Positions 1 through 7,597 of a DNA stretch of 64,000 nucleotides are shown here, piece after piece. Both the position numbers and the translations under genes were made by a program. Below the pieces are notes generated by a model. That model worked only from the letters and a program-made list of their open reading frames with translations. It did not search any database and was not told the origin of the DNA. The stretch is from the NCBI RefSeq assembly GCF_025913575.1, contig NZ_CP109785.1, forward strand, positions 1,984,001 through 2,048,000, written 5' to 3'. This DNA is from Halocatena marina (lineage in GTDB: Archaea; Halobacteriota; Halobacteria; Halobacteriales; Haloarculaceae). Every line of letters begins with the position of its first letter. Positions within the stretch are counted from its first letter, which is position 1.

Positions 1-654
1 GCTCTGGAAGCCGATACGGGTGTCCTGTCCCTGTCCTTCCATCCGCAGCACGCCTTCGACTTGCACGTCATTGCACGCCTCGACGCACCGATTACAAAGA
101 ATGCATTTGTTGCGGTCGATCTGAATGAACGACGAGGAGTCGTCCATTGGTTCGTAGGCATCACGGTCGTCGAGAACACCGTATCGCGGTTCCTCAACTT
201 CGTTCTCGATCGCGGCATCCTGCAGTTCACAGCGACCGTTCTTCCCGCAGGTCGTACAGCGAAGATTGTGATCCGAGAGAACAAGATCGAGATTGACGTC
301 CCGTGCGAGCGCAGCGTCATCTGCTGCGGTTTCGACTTCGAGACCGTCCGTCGCAGGAAAACTACACGCGGGAACGACGCCGTGCTCGTCTGTTTCGACC
401 ATACACGTTCGACACTCGCTCCGTGGCCCGATATCCTGACGGTCGTAGTGACAGAGCGCAGGAACAGTGTCCTCCGTCTCGACGGCCTCGATGGCGTCGA
501 TGAGGGTTGCGCTTGCGCTGACTGTCACCGTTGTCCCGTCGACAGTAAGTGTCGACGGTTCGTCGCTCCCGATAGGAGGGTCGGTCGCCGTTCCCGGCGC
601 GATGCTCTCTGTTAGCGGCGGTACATCCGTGTTTTCGTGACGTTGTGAGCTCAT
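1..654 (-). CDS. Formate dehydrogenase alpha-type subunit, N-terminal part (cut by window edge)
   Basis: This is the first 218 residues of a molybdopterin-type oxidoreductase; the rest lies beyond base 1. Visible in order are a 2Fe-2S ferredoxin-like domain (cysteines in CHYD, CRTCM and PAC, about residues 65-90), a His-Cys cluster region (DHNLRCTTCGKNGRC, about 125-140) and a 4Fe-4S ferredoxin motif (CILCNRCVEAC, about 180-190). This is the N-terminal layout of NuoG-like formate dehydrogenase alpha chains, which oxidise formate to CO2 at a molybdenum or tungsten centre. The ATG overlaps the TGA of the NuoF-like gene (ATGA), so the two are translationally coupled partners. The catalytic domain is not in view, so another molybdopterin oxidoreductase with the same N-terminus cannot be excluded. 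Confidence 0.85.
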   Translation of the reverse strand, partial: MSSQRHENTDVPPLTESIAPGTATDPPIGSDEPSTLTVDGTTVTVSASATLIDAIEAVETEDTVPALCHYDRQDIGPRSECRTCMVETDEHGVVPACSFPATDGLEVETAADDAALARDVNLDLVLSDHNLRCTTCGKNGRCELQDAAIENEVEEPRYGVLDDRDAYEPMDDSSSFIQIDRNKCILCNRCVEACNDVQVEGVLRMEGQGQDTRIGFQS

Positions 655-2123
655 GATACTGCGAAATTCCGATCAAAACAGCTTCCAGCGGGACACCGGC
701 CGTCGGCGTGGGCCGCAAACTCCGATTCGAATGCGGCCATTGCCGTCCGTGTCGGTCGGCCCGCCTGTTTTCCGAACGCACAAATGCTCGATAGATCCAT
801 GACACGAACCAGCTCCTCGATTCCATCGCTGTCGTAGTCGCCGTCGTATATTGCTCGGAGTTGATTTGCGAGCTGGGTCGTTCCCTCGCGGCACGGAACA
901 CATCGACCACAGTTCTCGTCGGCCGCAAACTGCGTCTTGTTCCCGATGAACGCTACGACACACTGATCCTCCGTGATGATCCGAACCGTTCCCTCTGTAC
1001 CGAGGTCAGCGTTGGCCAGTGTATCGGGGGCGACATCGATATCGAGTTCGGTTGTAATACCCCCAAATCGTCCACCGACACAGGCTGCTTTGAACTCGCC
1101 ATCGATGTCAACCGCATCGAGTGCCGTTTCGATGGTGTCGCTCTCCGGAACTTCGACTGTCGCGGGCACAGCAACGTCGCCTGTCACCGTCACCAGACGG
1201 CTTTCTGCAAATCCATCTCGGACCGCAACCGCGAGCTGTGCGAACGTTCTTGCCGTGTGAACGAGCGTCGGGTCCCCGTGAAGGCCCGACACCTCGGGAC
1301 CCGGTGGGCGCAGGCGCGCCTCAATTCGGTGATTCCCTTCGATCGCTTCGAGCGCCATCGTCGGCTCGGCTGCTCGGTACTCCGAGGGACCACCGACCAC
1401 GTCGACCGAAGCGCACGGATTGGGATAGTTTTCGGCCGCCTCGTTAACGGTGAGTGCAGCGTCGTTGTCCGCCGTATAGACGACGATTCGGTCGGCGCCG
1501 ACGGCACGAGCAGCCGCGTTCGCTCCTTCGAGCACCTCGAACGGTACACTGGAAAGCAAGAGCGTATCGGCGGTGGTCCCGTGAGCGTTCACCACGACTG
1601 CTGCGCTGTCTGCCTCCATAGCAGGCCGCCACGCATCGATCAATCGCTGGTCATGGCGCCAGTCGCCCCATCCACGACCGCGGAGTTGCCGAGCGAGCGA
1701 GGCCACTGCTTCTGATGCAACTGAGGCGAAGCCGCCAGCGGCTTCGTGATCGTCTGGGTGTGTGGGACGACGCCAGCCACAGCCACCGAGAACCCGGCGT
1801 ACGCCAGTATCGAGGCCGAACAGTTCCGGTGCTGGGAAGGTCGTCGTTTCTGGGTCGTGCTCAACAACGGCTGCAGTGTCCGCACGAGACGAATCGTCCG
1901 CGAGTGCTACGAACTCCTGTATCTCCTCGGGTGAGCACTGGGCGTGAAAGGTGGTCCGTTCACCGCGAGTCACCGAAACGAGCGGTTCGACCGCTGGAAA
2001 TCCTGTCGAACCGACCTCCACGACCGTACAATCGGCTCCAGCAACCCCATCCAACAACTCTCGGCTCGGATTGCGATCCGATATTCGTACTAATACGTCT
2101 TCATCAGATGTTGGAAATATCAT
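651..2123 (-). CDS. NuoF-like iron-sulfur/flavin subunit partnering formate dehydrogenase
   Basis: A 490-residue homologue of the NADH-quinone oxidoreductase F chain (formate dehydrogenase beta type), expected to carry electrons between formate oxidation and an acceptor. The C-terminal 4Fe-4S motif is clear (CGRCVPCREGT, about residues 403-413, with the distal SSICAFGKQ cysteine). The central Rossmann-like part is recognisable but degenerate. Where classical NuoF has GRGGAGFPTG, this reads GRGWGDWRHD; where NuoF has GEETAL, it reads AAEPTM. FMN or NADH binding may therefore be altered or lost. It precedes the formate dehydrogenase alpha gene with a 4-base ATGA overlap. Its ATG at 2123 is the first in the frame. 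The family assignment is firm; the electron acceptor is unknown. Confidence 0.85.
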   Translation of the reverse strand: MIFPTSDEDVLVRISDRNPSRELLDGVAGADCTVVEVGSTGFPAVEPLVSVTRGERTTFHAQCSPEEIQEFVALADDSSRADTAAVVEHDPETTTFPAPELFGLDTGVRRVLGGCGWRRPTHPDDHEAAGGFASVASEAVASLARQLRGRGWGDWRHDQRLIDAWRPAMEADSAAVVVNAHGTTADTLLLSSVPFEVLEGANAAARAVGADRIVVYTADNDAALTVNEAAENYPNPCASVDVVGGPSEYRAAEPTMALEAIEGNHRIEARLRPPGPEVSGLHGDPTLVHTARTFAQLAVAVRDGFAESRLVTVTGDVAVPATVEVPESDTIETALDAVDIDGEFKAACVGGRFGGITTELDIDVAPDTLANADLGTEGTVRIITEDQCVVAFIGNKTQFAADENCGRCVPCREGTTQLANQLRAIYDGDYDSDGIEELVRVMDLSSICAFGKQAGRPTRTAMAAFESEFAAHADGRCPAGSCFDRNFAVS

Positions 2124-2507
2124 CTGCTACTGTATCTACTAGTTCCCGTAATAGACGATGATAAATACACATGATCAAGCATCCGATAATACGATGAACG
2201 AACAAGAGAACACAATTGGTAGGAATTCTAAGAGACAACGTTTCAGTGGAATGGTGTGTCGCTCAGAAGACTTGGTGGATTACTCGATACTAAAAACGGT
2301 TGGTTGCGATCATTGCTCCAGCTACTCTGTCCGTCGCACAAGGACGCTGTTCGTCAGAGACAGTGCTTGCGCACGGATCCATTCTCGTACGGATCGATGC
2401 GTAACGTCCGCCGCCCGTAACGTCCGCCGCTAAATGTGGGACAAGCACTTCTCTGGAAACGGTCATCGACGACACGTTTATCGGTAGGCCGGCGACCATA
2501 TCCTGTA
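2124..2507. other. Intergenic spacer between potassium channel and NuoF-like gene
   Basis: No convincing gene. The short open frames here lack similarity and coding character. The spacer contains the promoter side of the NuoF-like gene and a 16-base-period direct repeat at 2401-2430. Confidence 0.6.
2401..2430. repeat. Two-copy direct repeat, 14-base unit
   Basis: The 14-base unit gtaacgtccgccgc occurs at 2401-2414 and again at 2417-2430, separated by cc. It lies about 80 bases downstream of the potassium channel stop codon. No function can be assigned. Confidence 0.7.
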
Positions 2508-3731
2508 CTATTCGTCTGGCACGTCGTCGAGGTCAACGAGTGGTGTATCACCAAGGACTGATCGTCCGAGCAGACGGCCACCAATTACTGTCGGGCTAAT
2601 GACTTCATCGGCACCAATCCCTTCGAGCTTATCGACGTGTCGCTGTTCGTTGGCCGCTGTGACGATGCAAACATCCGGATTTACTTGTCGGGCAGCGATG
2701 ACTGCCAGCGTGTTTTGTCCGTCGTCGCCGGTCGTCGCAACGATACCGCTGGCCACGTCAGCTCTGGCATCTCGAAGCGCTTCGGTGTCTGTCGGATCCG
2801 CAGTCAACACGTTGATATCACGATTTTTCAGGGTCGTGGCAGTCTCCGTATCAGAGGTTATCACAACCACGTCGGTCGCTTCCGTGAGTTCGTTGAGGAG
2901 CGGTTCCGTCAGGTTACTGTAGCCAAGGATCAGAACGTGGTCTTTGAGTTGTGAGTGTTGCGGAGTAGTCATTTTTCCAACCGCGGTAGTTATCCGTGAT
3001 TCGAGAGCCGGGACAAGGAATGACCCGAACGCAGCACCGAACGCCGTGGTACCGATAACGAGTACCGAGATCGTAAACAGTTTTGCCTGTCCAGTGGTGG
3101 GCCGTATGTCGCCGTATCCGACAGTTGTTCCAGTGACGATCATGTAGTAGAACGCATCAGTCCACGTTTCGACTCCGATGTACTCATCTCTCAGGACGTA
3201 TACCCCGATCGTGCCGTACACTTGTACTGCTAAGAACGAACCCAGCGCGGCAATCTGAAACGGTGTGAGTTTGATCGGTTGATCAAACTGATCACGGTTT
3301 CGGATCAGCAGTGGCAGAATGACGAACGAGAATAACAATAGCAGAAGATCGGTTGCCTGTGCAGTTACAAGCGCTAGTAACGACGCCAGCGGGAGCACGA
3401 TTACCGCGCCGTACCACATGAGGCGCTTGCGCCGTTGCAATCCAACCGTGGTGGCTGTGAGGAGGAAAGCGAGGAGAAGACTCACGAATCGGATGACGTT
3501 GTCCCCGCCCGTGGGAAGGAACGTGGCGAGTGGGCCGTTCAACGCAACTCTCTCCTGTCTGAGGTGTGATAATCCAATAATGAACGCAAGTGCGGCGACG
3601 ATTCCAACCAGAAGCACTGCTATATTCGGACCCGAGAACGCCCGCCAGTAGGCGAATAGAAGCCGCTTTGCGTGGGAGAACTGTTTACGGAGAGCAGAAT
3701 CGGTCGGCTTCTCTGACCCATCACTCGCCAT
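2508..3731 (-). CDS. Potassium channel with TrkA-N (RCK) regulatory domain
   Basis: A 407-residue membrane protein of the voltage-gated-like K+ channel family. About six hydrophobic segments occupy residues 35-245, with the selectivity filter TVGYGD at 203-208. A cytoplasmic RCK/TrkA-N Rossmann domain starts near residue 265 (HVLILGYSN) and probably binds a nucleotide to gate the pore. Upstream in-frame ATGs exist at 3749 and 3797. I chose 3731 because an A/T box (aataaaaa on the plus strand, 3756-3763) lies 28 bases before it, as for leaderless haloarchaeal messages. Potassium handling is central to salt-in osmoadaptation. It does not appear functionally tied to the formate genes downstream. 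Confidence 0.9.
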   Translation of the reverse strand: MASDGSEKPTDSALRKQFSHAKRLLFAYWRAFSGPNIAVLLVGIVAALAFIIGLSHLRQERVALNGPLATFLPTGGDNVIRFVSLLLAFLLTATTVGLQRRKRLMWYGAVIVLPLASLLALVTAQATDLLLLLFSFVILPLLIRNRDQFDQPIKLTPFQIAALGSFLAVQVYGTIGVYVLRDEYIGVETWTDAFYYMIVTGTTVGYGDIRPTTGQAKLFTISVLVIGTTAFGAAFGSFLVPALESRITTAVGKMTTPQHSQLKDHVLILGYSNLTEPLLNELTEATDVVVITSDTETATTLKNRDINVLTADPTDTEALRDARADVASGIVATTGDDGQNTLAVIAARQVNPDVCIVTAANEQRHVDKLEGIGADEVISPTVIGGRLLGRSVLGDTPLVDLDDVPDE

Positions 3732-3755
3732 CGTGCTGGTGTTTAGCATGGAATG

Positions 3756-3763
3756 AATAAAAA
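3756..3763 (-). promoter_or_regulatory. TATA-like box of potassium channel gene
   Basis: Reads TTTTTATT on the minus strand, centred about 28 bases before the ATG at 3731. It supports the internal start over the two upstream ATGs. Confidence 0.5.
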
Positions 3764-4029
3764 CTCGTGTCCCCAGCGTCGGTGTCGAGAGTAGCAAAAG
3801 AGGAAGCTGCGATCGCTTAGTCAGTGCTACTAGTCTTTTTCGTCAATCACTGCGTTCATCGTTACGTCTGTGGATCCGTCACGCTGGGCATCGTTAGTGA
3901 CCAAGCGCGAACTCGCATCAGTGACAGGCTTCGCTGGACGAAGACACCACGTTCCACGAACTGTCCGATATCCGGGAGGAGGAATGTAAGAGACTGTTGA
4001 GGTGATGGACGAAACAGCAGTCGAACGGG

Positions 4030-5748
4030 TTAGAACAATCCGGAGACGGTTCCGTCGGGATCGATGTCCATCTCCGCGGCAGCGGGCTCTCCGGGGAGAC
4101 CGGGAAGTGTAAGGACATCGCCAGTGAGAACGACGAGAAAGCCTGCGCCTGCGGAGGGGTAGACCTCCTTGACTTCGAGGGTCCAGTCATCGGGCACTCC
4201 TTTCAGACTCGGGTCGTCACTGAGAGAGTGGAACGTCTTTGACATACAGACAGGAACGTCATCGAGACCGAGTTCCGTGAGCTGTTGGATGTCGGCTTCG
4301 GCGTCGCCGTGGTACTCGACGCCGTCGGAGCCGTATATCTCGGTTGCGACGGTCTCGATCTTCTCCTTGATCGAAGCATCGACCGAATAGAGTGGTTCGA
4401 ACTGTGACTCAGATTCGGCAGCGCTCGTCAGCTTCTCTGCGAGATCGATTCCTCCCTCACCGCCGTCGCTGAAGACGTTGGATTCGGCGGCATCGATGCC
4501 TAGCTCAGATTCGCAGTGTTCGATGACGGTCTCGACCTCTCTGTCGGTGTCTCCCGGGAAGCGGTTGACGGCAACAACGACTGGGACACCGAACTTCTGG
4601 AGGTTTTCGACGTGCTTATCGAGATTTTCGAAGCCTCGTTGGACGGCTCCGATATCCTCGTCTTCGAGCGCATCAAGCTCCGGCGGCCACATGTCCAGAC
4701 CGTGGTATTTGAGCGCTCGCACAGAGGCGACGAGTGTGACCGCGTCGGGCTCCATATCGCCGAACCGACAGACGATGTCCATGAACTTCTCTGCCCCGAG
4801 ATCTGAGCCAAAGCCTGCCTCAGTGATGAGATACTCAGAGAGATGTGAAGCGACCTCATCAGCCATCAACGAATTGGTGCCGTGGGCAATGTTGGCGAAC
4901 GGACCGCCGTGGACGAACGCGGGTGTTCCCTCGATGGTTTGGACGACGTTCGGCTTGAGAGCCTCCTTCAACAGGATAGCAACGGAGCCTGTCGCGTCGA
5001 TATCGTCGACGGTGACTGGGGCACCGTCCTCGTCATACGCGACGATAATGCGCGAGACACGTTCTTTGATATCCTCGATGCTGTCAGCGAGACACAACAC
5101 CGCCATCAGTTCCGAGGCAGCCGTCAGAATGAATCCGCCTTCGCGGGGGCGACCACCTGTTTTTCCACCAAGACCGATCACCGTCTCTCGGAGGACCCGG
5201 TCGTTCATGTCGATCGCGCGTTTCCAGCGTACCTCGTTGACGTCGATGTTCAGATCGTTCCCTTGTGTGAAGTGGTTATCGAGCATCGTCGAAATGAGGT
5301 TGTGCGCCGCGGTCAGTGCGTGGATATCGCCGGTGAAGTGGAGGTTGATATCCTCCATCGGCAGTACCTGTGACCAGCCGCCGCCAGCGGCTCCACCTTT
5401 GACACCGAAAACAGGCCCGAGCGACGGCTCTCGGATAGCAATGAGCGCGTCCTTACCGATCTGATTGAACGCTTGTCCGAGCCCGACTGTCGTTACCGTC
5501 TTGCCTTCACCCATCGGCGTCGGCGTCATTCCAGTTACGAGAATGAGCTTGCCGTCGGCCGTCCGCTCCGTAAGAATACGCTCGATCGCGTCTAACTTCA
5601 CCTTCGCCTTGTACTCGCCGTACTGCTCCAGATCATCAGGGGAGAGACCGAAGGATTCGACAATGTCCGTGATCGGCTGTTTCTTGACAGACTGTGCGAT
5701 TTCGTAATCGGTTGGCATTGATTCCGGACTCTCGTCTGAAGATGACAT
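4030..5748 (-). CDS. fhs: Formate-tetrahydrofolate ligase
   Basis: A 572-residue formyl-THF synthetase (family norm about 557). It interconverts formate, ATP and tetrahydrofolate with 10-formyl-THF, ADP and phosphate in the cytoplasm. The nucleotide loop TPTPMGEGKTVTT is at about 75-87, followed by the conserved EPSLGPVFGVKGGAAGGG and PMEDINLHFTGD segments. The open frame extends upstream to 5844, but the start at 5748 (MSSSDESPES) gives a normal N-terminus just before the first conserved helix. In this neighbourhood (MttB-like, DMGDH-like and formate dehydrogenase) it could run in the formate-releasing, ATP-forming direction. That direction is my inference. Confidence 0.95.
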   Translation of the reverse strand: MSSSDESPESMPTDYEIAQSVKKQPITDIVESFGLSPDDLEQYGEYKAKVKLDAIERILTERTADGKLILVTGMTPTPMGEGKTVTTVGLGQAFNQIGKDALIAIREPSLGPVFGVKGGAAGGGWSQVLPMEDINLHFTGDIHALTAAHNLISTMLDNHFTQGNDLNIDVNEVRWKRAIDMNDRVLRETVIGLGGKTGGRPREGGFILTAASELMAVLCLADSIEDIKERVSRIIVAYDEDGAPVTVDDIDATGSVAILLKEALKPNVVQTIEGTPAFVHGGPFANIAHGTNSLMADEVASHLSEYLITEAGFGSDLGAEKFMDIVCRFGDMEPDAVTLVASVRALKYHGLDMWPPELDALEDEDIGAVQRGFENLDKHVENLQKFGVPVVVAVNRFPGDTDREVETVIEHCESELGIDAAESNVFSDGGEGGIDLAEKLTSAAESESQFEPLYSVDASIKEKIETVATEIYGSDGVEYHGDAEADIQQLTELGLDDVPVCMSKTFHSLSDDPSLKGVPDDWTLEVKEVYPSAGAGFLVVLTGDVLTLPGLPGEPAAAEMDIDPDGTVSGLF

Positions 5749-5963
5749 CTTACGAAGGCGTATCCACGATGCGGACATCAATGTTTGTGTATCTATAGTT
5801 CGACGAATACAATGTGTTTGACGGGAGAAATTCGCGCTCATCACGCTGTAACACGTCTGATCGAGGACTCATAGCATCATATATTCGATACCATGTGCTT
5901 CGATTTTAAGACACATTGCTTTGGAGCGTACGAGAGCACCGGGCGGGGTTAATGAAGCAGCTA

Positions 5964-7397
5964 TCAGTGCGCAGCTTTTCGGTCCTCAACGTATTCAGTG
6001 AGATCCCGCTCGATATCCGCATCGAGGTGTGGTTTCTGGTAGGCTTCGAGTTGTCGTTGAACACGGTCGTGTGCTCGCTCGACAGCCGACGTACTGTCTG
6101 TGTCCCAATCGCTGTATGAACGTTTATCGGCGATATCTGGACGGTAGAACACTTTCTCCAATTGATCGTTGGATGGATCGAGGAAATGTCCAGCGGGTTC
6201 GACCGCAGACATACGATCGAGCGCACACGTGTCGGGAGAAATGGTAATACCTCGCTTAAATCGATCGATGTATTGGAGTGTTTCGCAGTCGAGTACGAAC
6301 TTCTCTGGCGAGATAGCCGAGTAGGATTCGAGAATCCCCGCAGAGTGAAGCACGAAATCGATCCCACTGAGCGCCGTAATCGTTTGCAACAGCATCGATT
6401 CGAAACCAGCTTGGAAGTCGACAGATTTCGAGTCCGAAAGCCCGCCACCGCCACGCGATGGGATATCATAGTAGCGACCCATCTGCCCACAGAACGAAAC
6501 GAACAGTGCCGATTCGGGGCTTCCAATCGATAATGAACCGTATCGGGCGTCGATGTTCGAGGCGGGGACTCCGTAGACCACCGGGGTACCGGGATTGAGT
6601 AGCTGAGCGAGCGTGATAGCGAGGAGATTTTCTGCGTTGGCCTGCGCCATCGACCCTGCAAGCGTTTCCGGTCCCGATGCACCAGCCATCGTGAACGAGG
6701 ATATGATCACGGGCTGGCCGTTCTCGGCGTATGTCATCAGACCACCGAGCGTCTTTGTGTCGAGACTCCGGGGCGGTACGGTGTTGATTAGCCCCGCTGT
6801 GTAGGGCTTTCGCAGATCGGGATCGTCCATAACGATCCCGAGCATGTCGAGACATTCCTGCGCACGATCCTCGCCGTAAGCCGATCCCATGACTGGTTGA
6901 TCTGTGTAGATGAGAGACCGCTCGACCATATCGAGGTGTTTGGTTGCCTGATCGGTGTCGTTGGGTTCACAGACGTTGTAGCCCGTGCAGTTGATGACAG
7001 ATTCCATCTGTGAGAGCTTCACGAAATCAGTGTAATCGGACAACGTCGAGCGGCGCCGTCCATCCTCGACAGTGTGGATGTTCGAGGGGCCATATCCTGG
7101 TGCTCGGACACTCTCGTTGCCACCGACTGTGACGTCATTCCCAGTGTTGCGCGCGTACAGTGTGAACTGTGCTGGTGCTTTCTCGACACACGCCGCGACG
7201 ATGTCCCGAGGGAGCGTCACGACGTTGTTCTCGTGGATCTCACCGCCGTTGCGCTCGAACACCATCCGAGCGCGCTCGTGGTTGATCTGGATGCCGATGT
7301 CCTCGATGATGTGCATCGACGCCTCGTGGATGGCTGCCCTGCTCTCTCTGGTTACCCCGAGCGACGCAGCCGTTGTTCCCGCGTCGTACTCCGGCAT
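5964..7397 (-). CDS. MttB-family (trimethylamine/betaine) methyltransferase, non-pyrrolysine
   Basis: A 477-residue TIM-barrel protein of the MttB superfamily, which moves a methyl group from a tertiary or quaternary amine to a corrinoid protein. Family landmarks are the N-terminal helix ending in IGIQINHERAR, the segment YGPSNIH, and the C-terminal glycine run SRGGGGLSDSK. The frame has no internal UAG, so it belongs to the non-pyrrolysine branch (MtgB/MtxB-like), whose characterised members use glycine betaine or other quaternary amines. No corrinoid protein gene is seen in the window. It is divergent from the folate gene and near a dimethylglycine dehydrogenase-like gene, which fits a betaine substrate. 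A TATA-like box at 7422-7428 supports the ATG at 7397. Confidence 0.88.
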   Translation of the reverse strand: MPEYDAGTTAASLGVTRESRAAIHEASMHIIEDIGIQINHERARMVFERNGGEIHENNVVTLPRDIVAACVEKAPAQFTLYARNTGNDVTVGGNESVRAPGYGPSNIHTVEDGRRRSTLSDYTDFVKLSQMESVINCTGYNVCEPNDTDQATKHLDMVERSLIYTDQPVMGSAYGEDRAQECLDMLGIVMDDPDLRKPYTAGLINTVPPRSLDTKTLGGLMTYAENGQPVIISSFTMAGASGPETLAGSMAQANAENLLAITLAQLLNPGTPVVYGVPASNIDARYGSLSIGSPESALFVSFCGQMGRYYDIPSRGGGGLSDSKSVDFQAGFESMLLQTITALSGIDFVLHSAGILESYSAISPEKFVLDCETLQYIDRFKRGITISPDTCALDRMSAVEPAGHFLDPSNDQLEKVFYRPDIADKRSYSDWDTDSTSAVERAHDRVQRQLEAYQKPHLDADIERDLTEYVEDRKAAH

Positions 7398-7421
7398 GTA
7401 CGTTCGGTTGTCATAGAATTC

Positions 7422-7428
7422 GTATAAG
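7422..7428 (-). promoter_or_regulatory. TATA-like box of MttB-family gene
   Basis: The minus strand reads CTTATAC, centred 28 bases before the ATG at 7397. This suggests a leaderless transcript. Confidence 0.5.
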
Positions 7429-7565
7429 TGCTTACGCTATCAGTCTCAATCACCCCGGAGAGGCAATCTGTGCTGGATGTAGCTGCTCGTCGCTGATTGA
7501 AAAATAAATTATTGACGAGCTGATACGTTGTGCTTCGATAACCGTCTGTCGGGACTCGGAGACAT

Positions 7566-7572
7566 CTTTATT
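7566..7572 (+). promoter_or_regulatory. TATA-like box of folate synthesis gene
   Basis: Reads ctttatt, centred about 29 bases before the ATG at 7598. It lies in the divergent spacer shared with the MttB-family gene. Confidence 0.5.
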
Positions 7573-7597
7573 CACAGCGATACGAACAGGTGGGGAT

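Noticed and set aside
861..1715. 284-codon plus-strand frame over the NuoF-like gene
   Set aside because: It is antisense to a gene with clear iron-sulfur motifs, shows no family features and has Arg/Ser-rich composition typical of a shadow frame.
4478..5464. 328-codon plus-strand frame over formate-THF ligase
   Set aside because: Antisense shadow; the Ser/Pro/Arg-rich translation has no domain and the ligase signatures are on the other strand.
5964..7397. Pyrrolysine-type MttB
   Set aside because: The frame is open throughout with no internal UAG, so it is the non-pyrrolysine branch.
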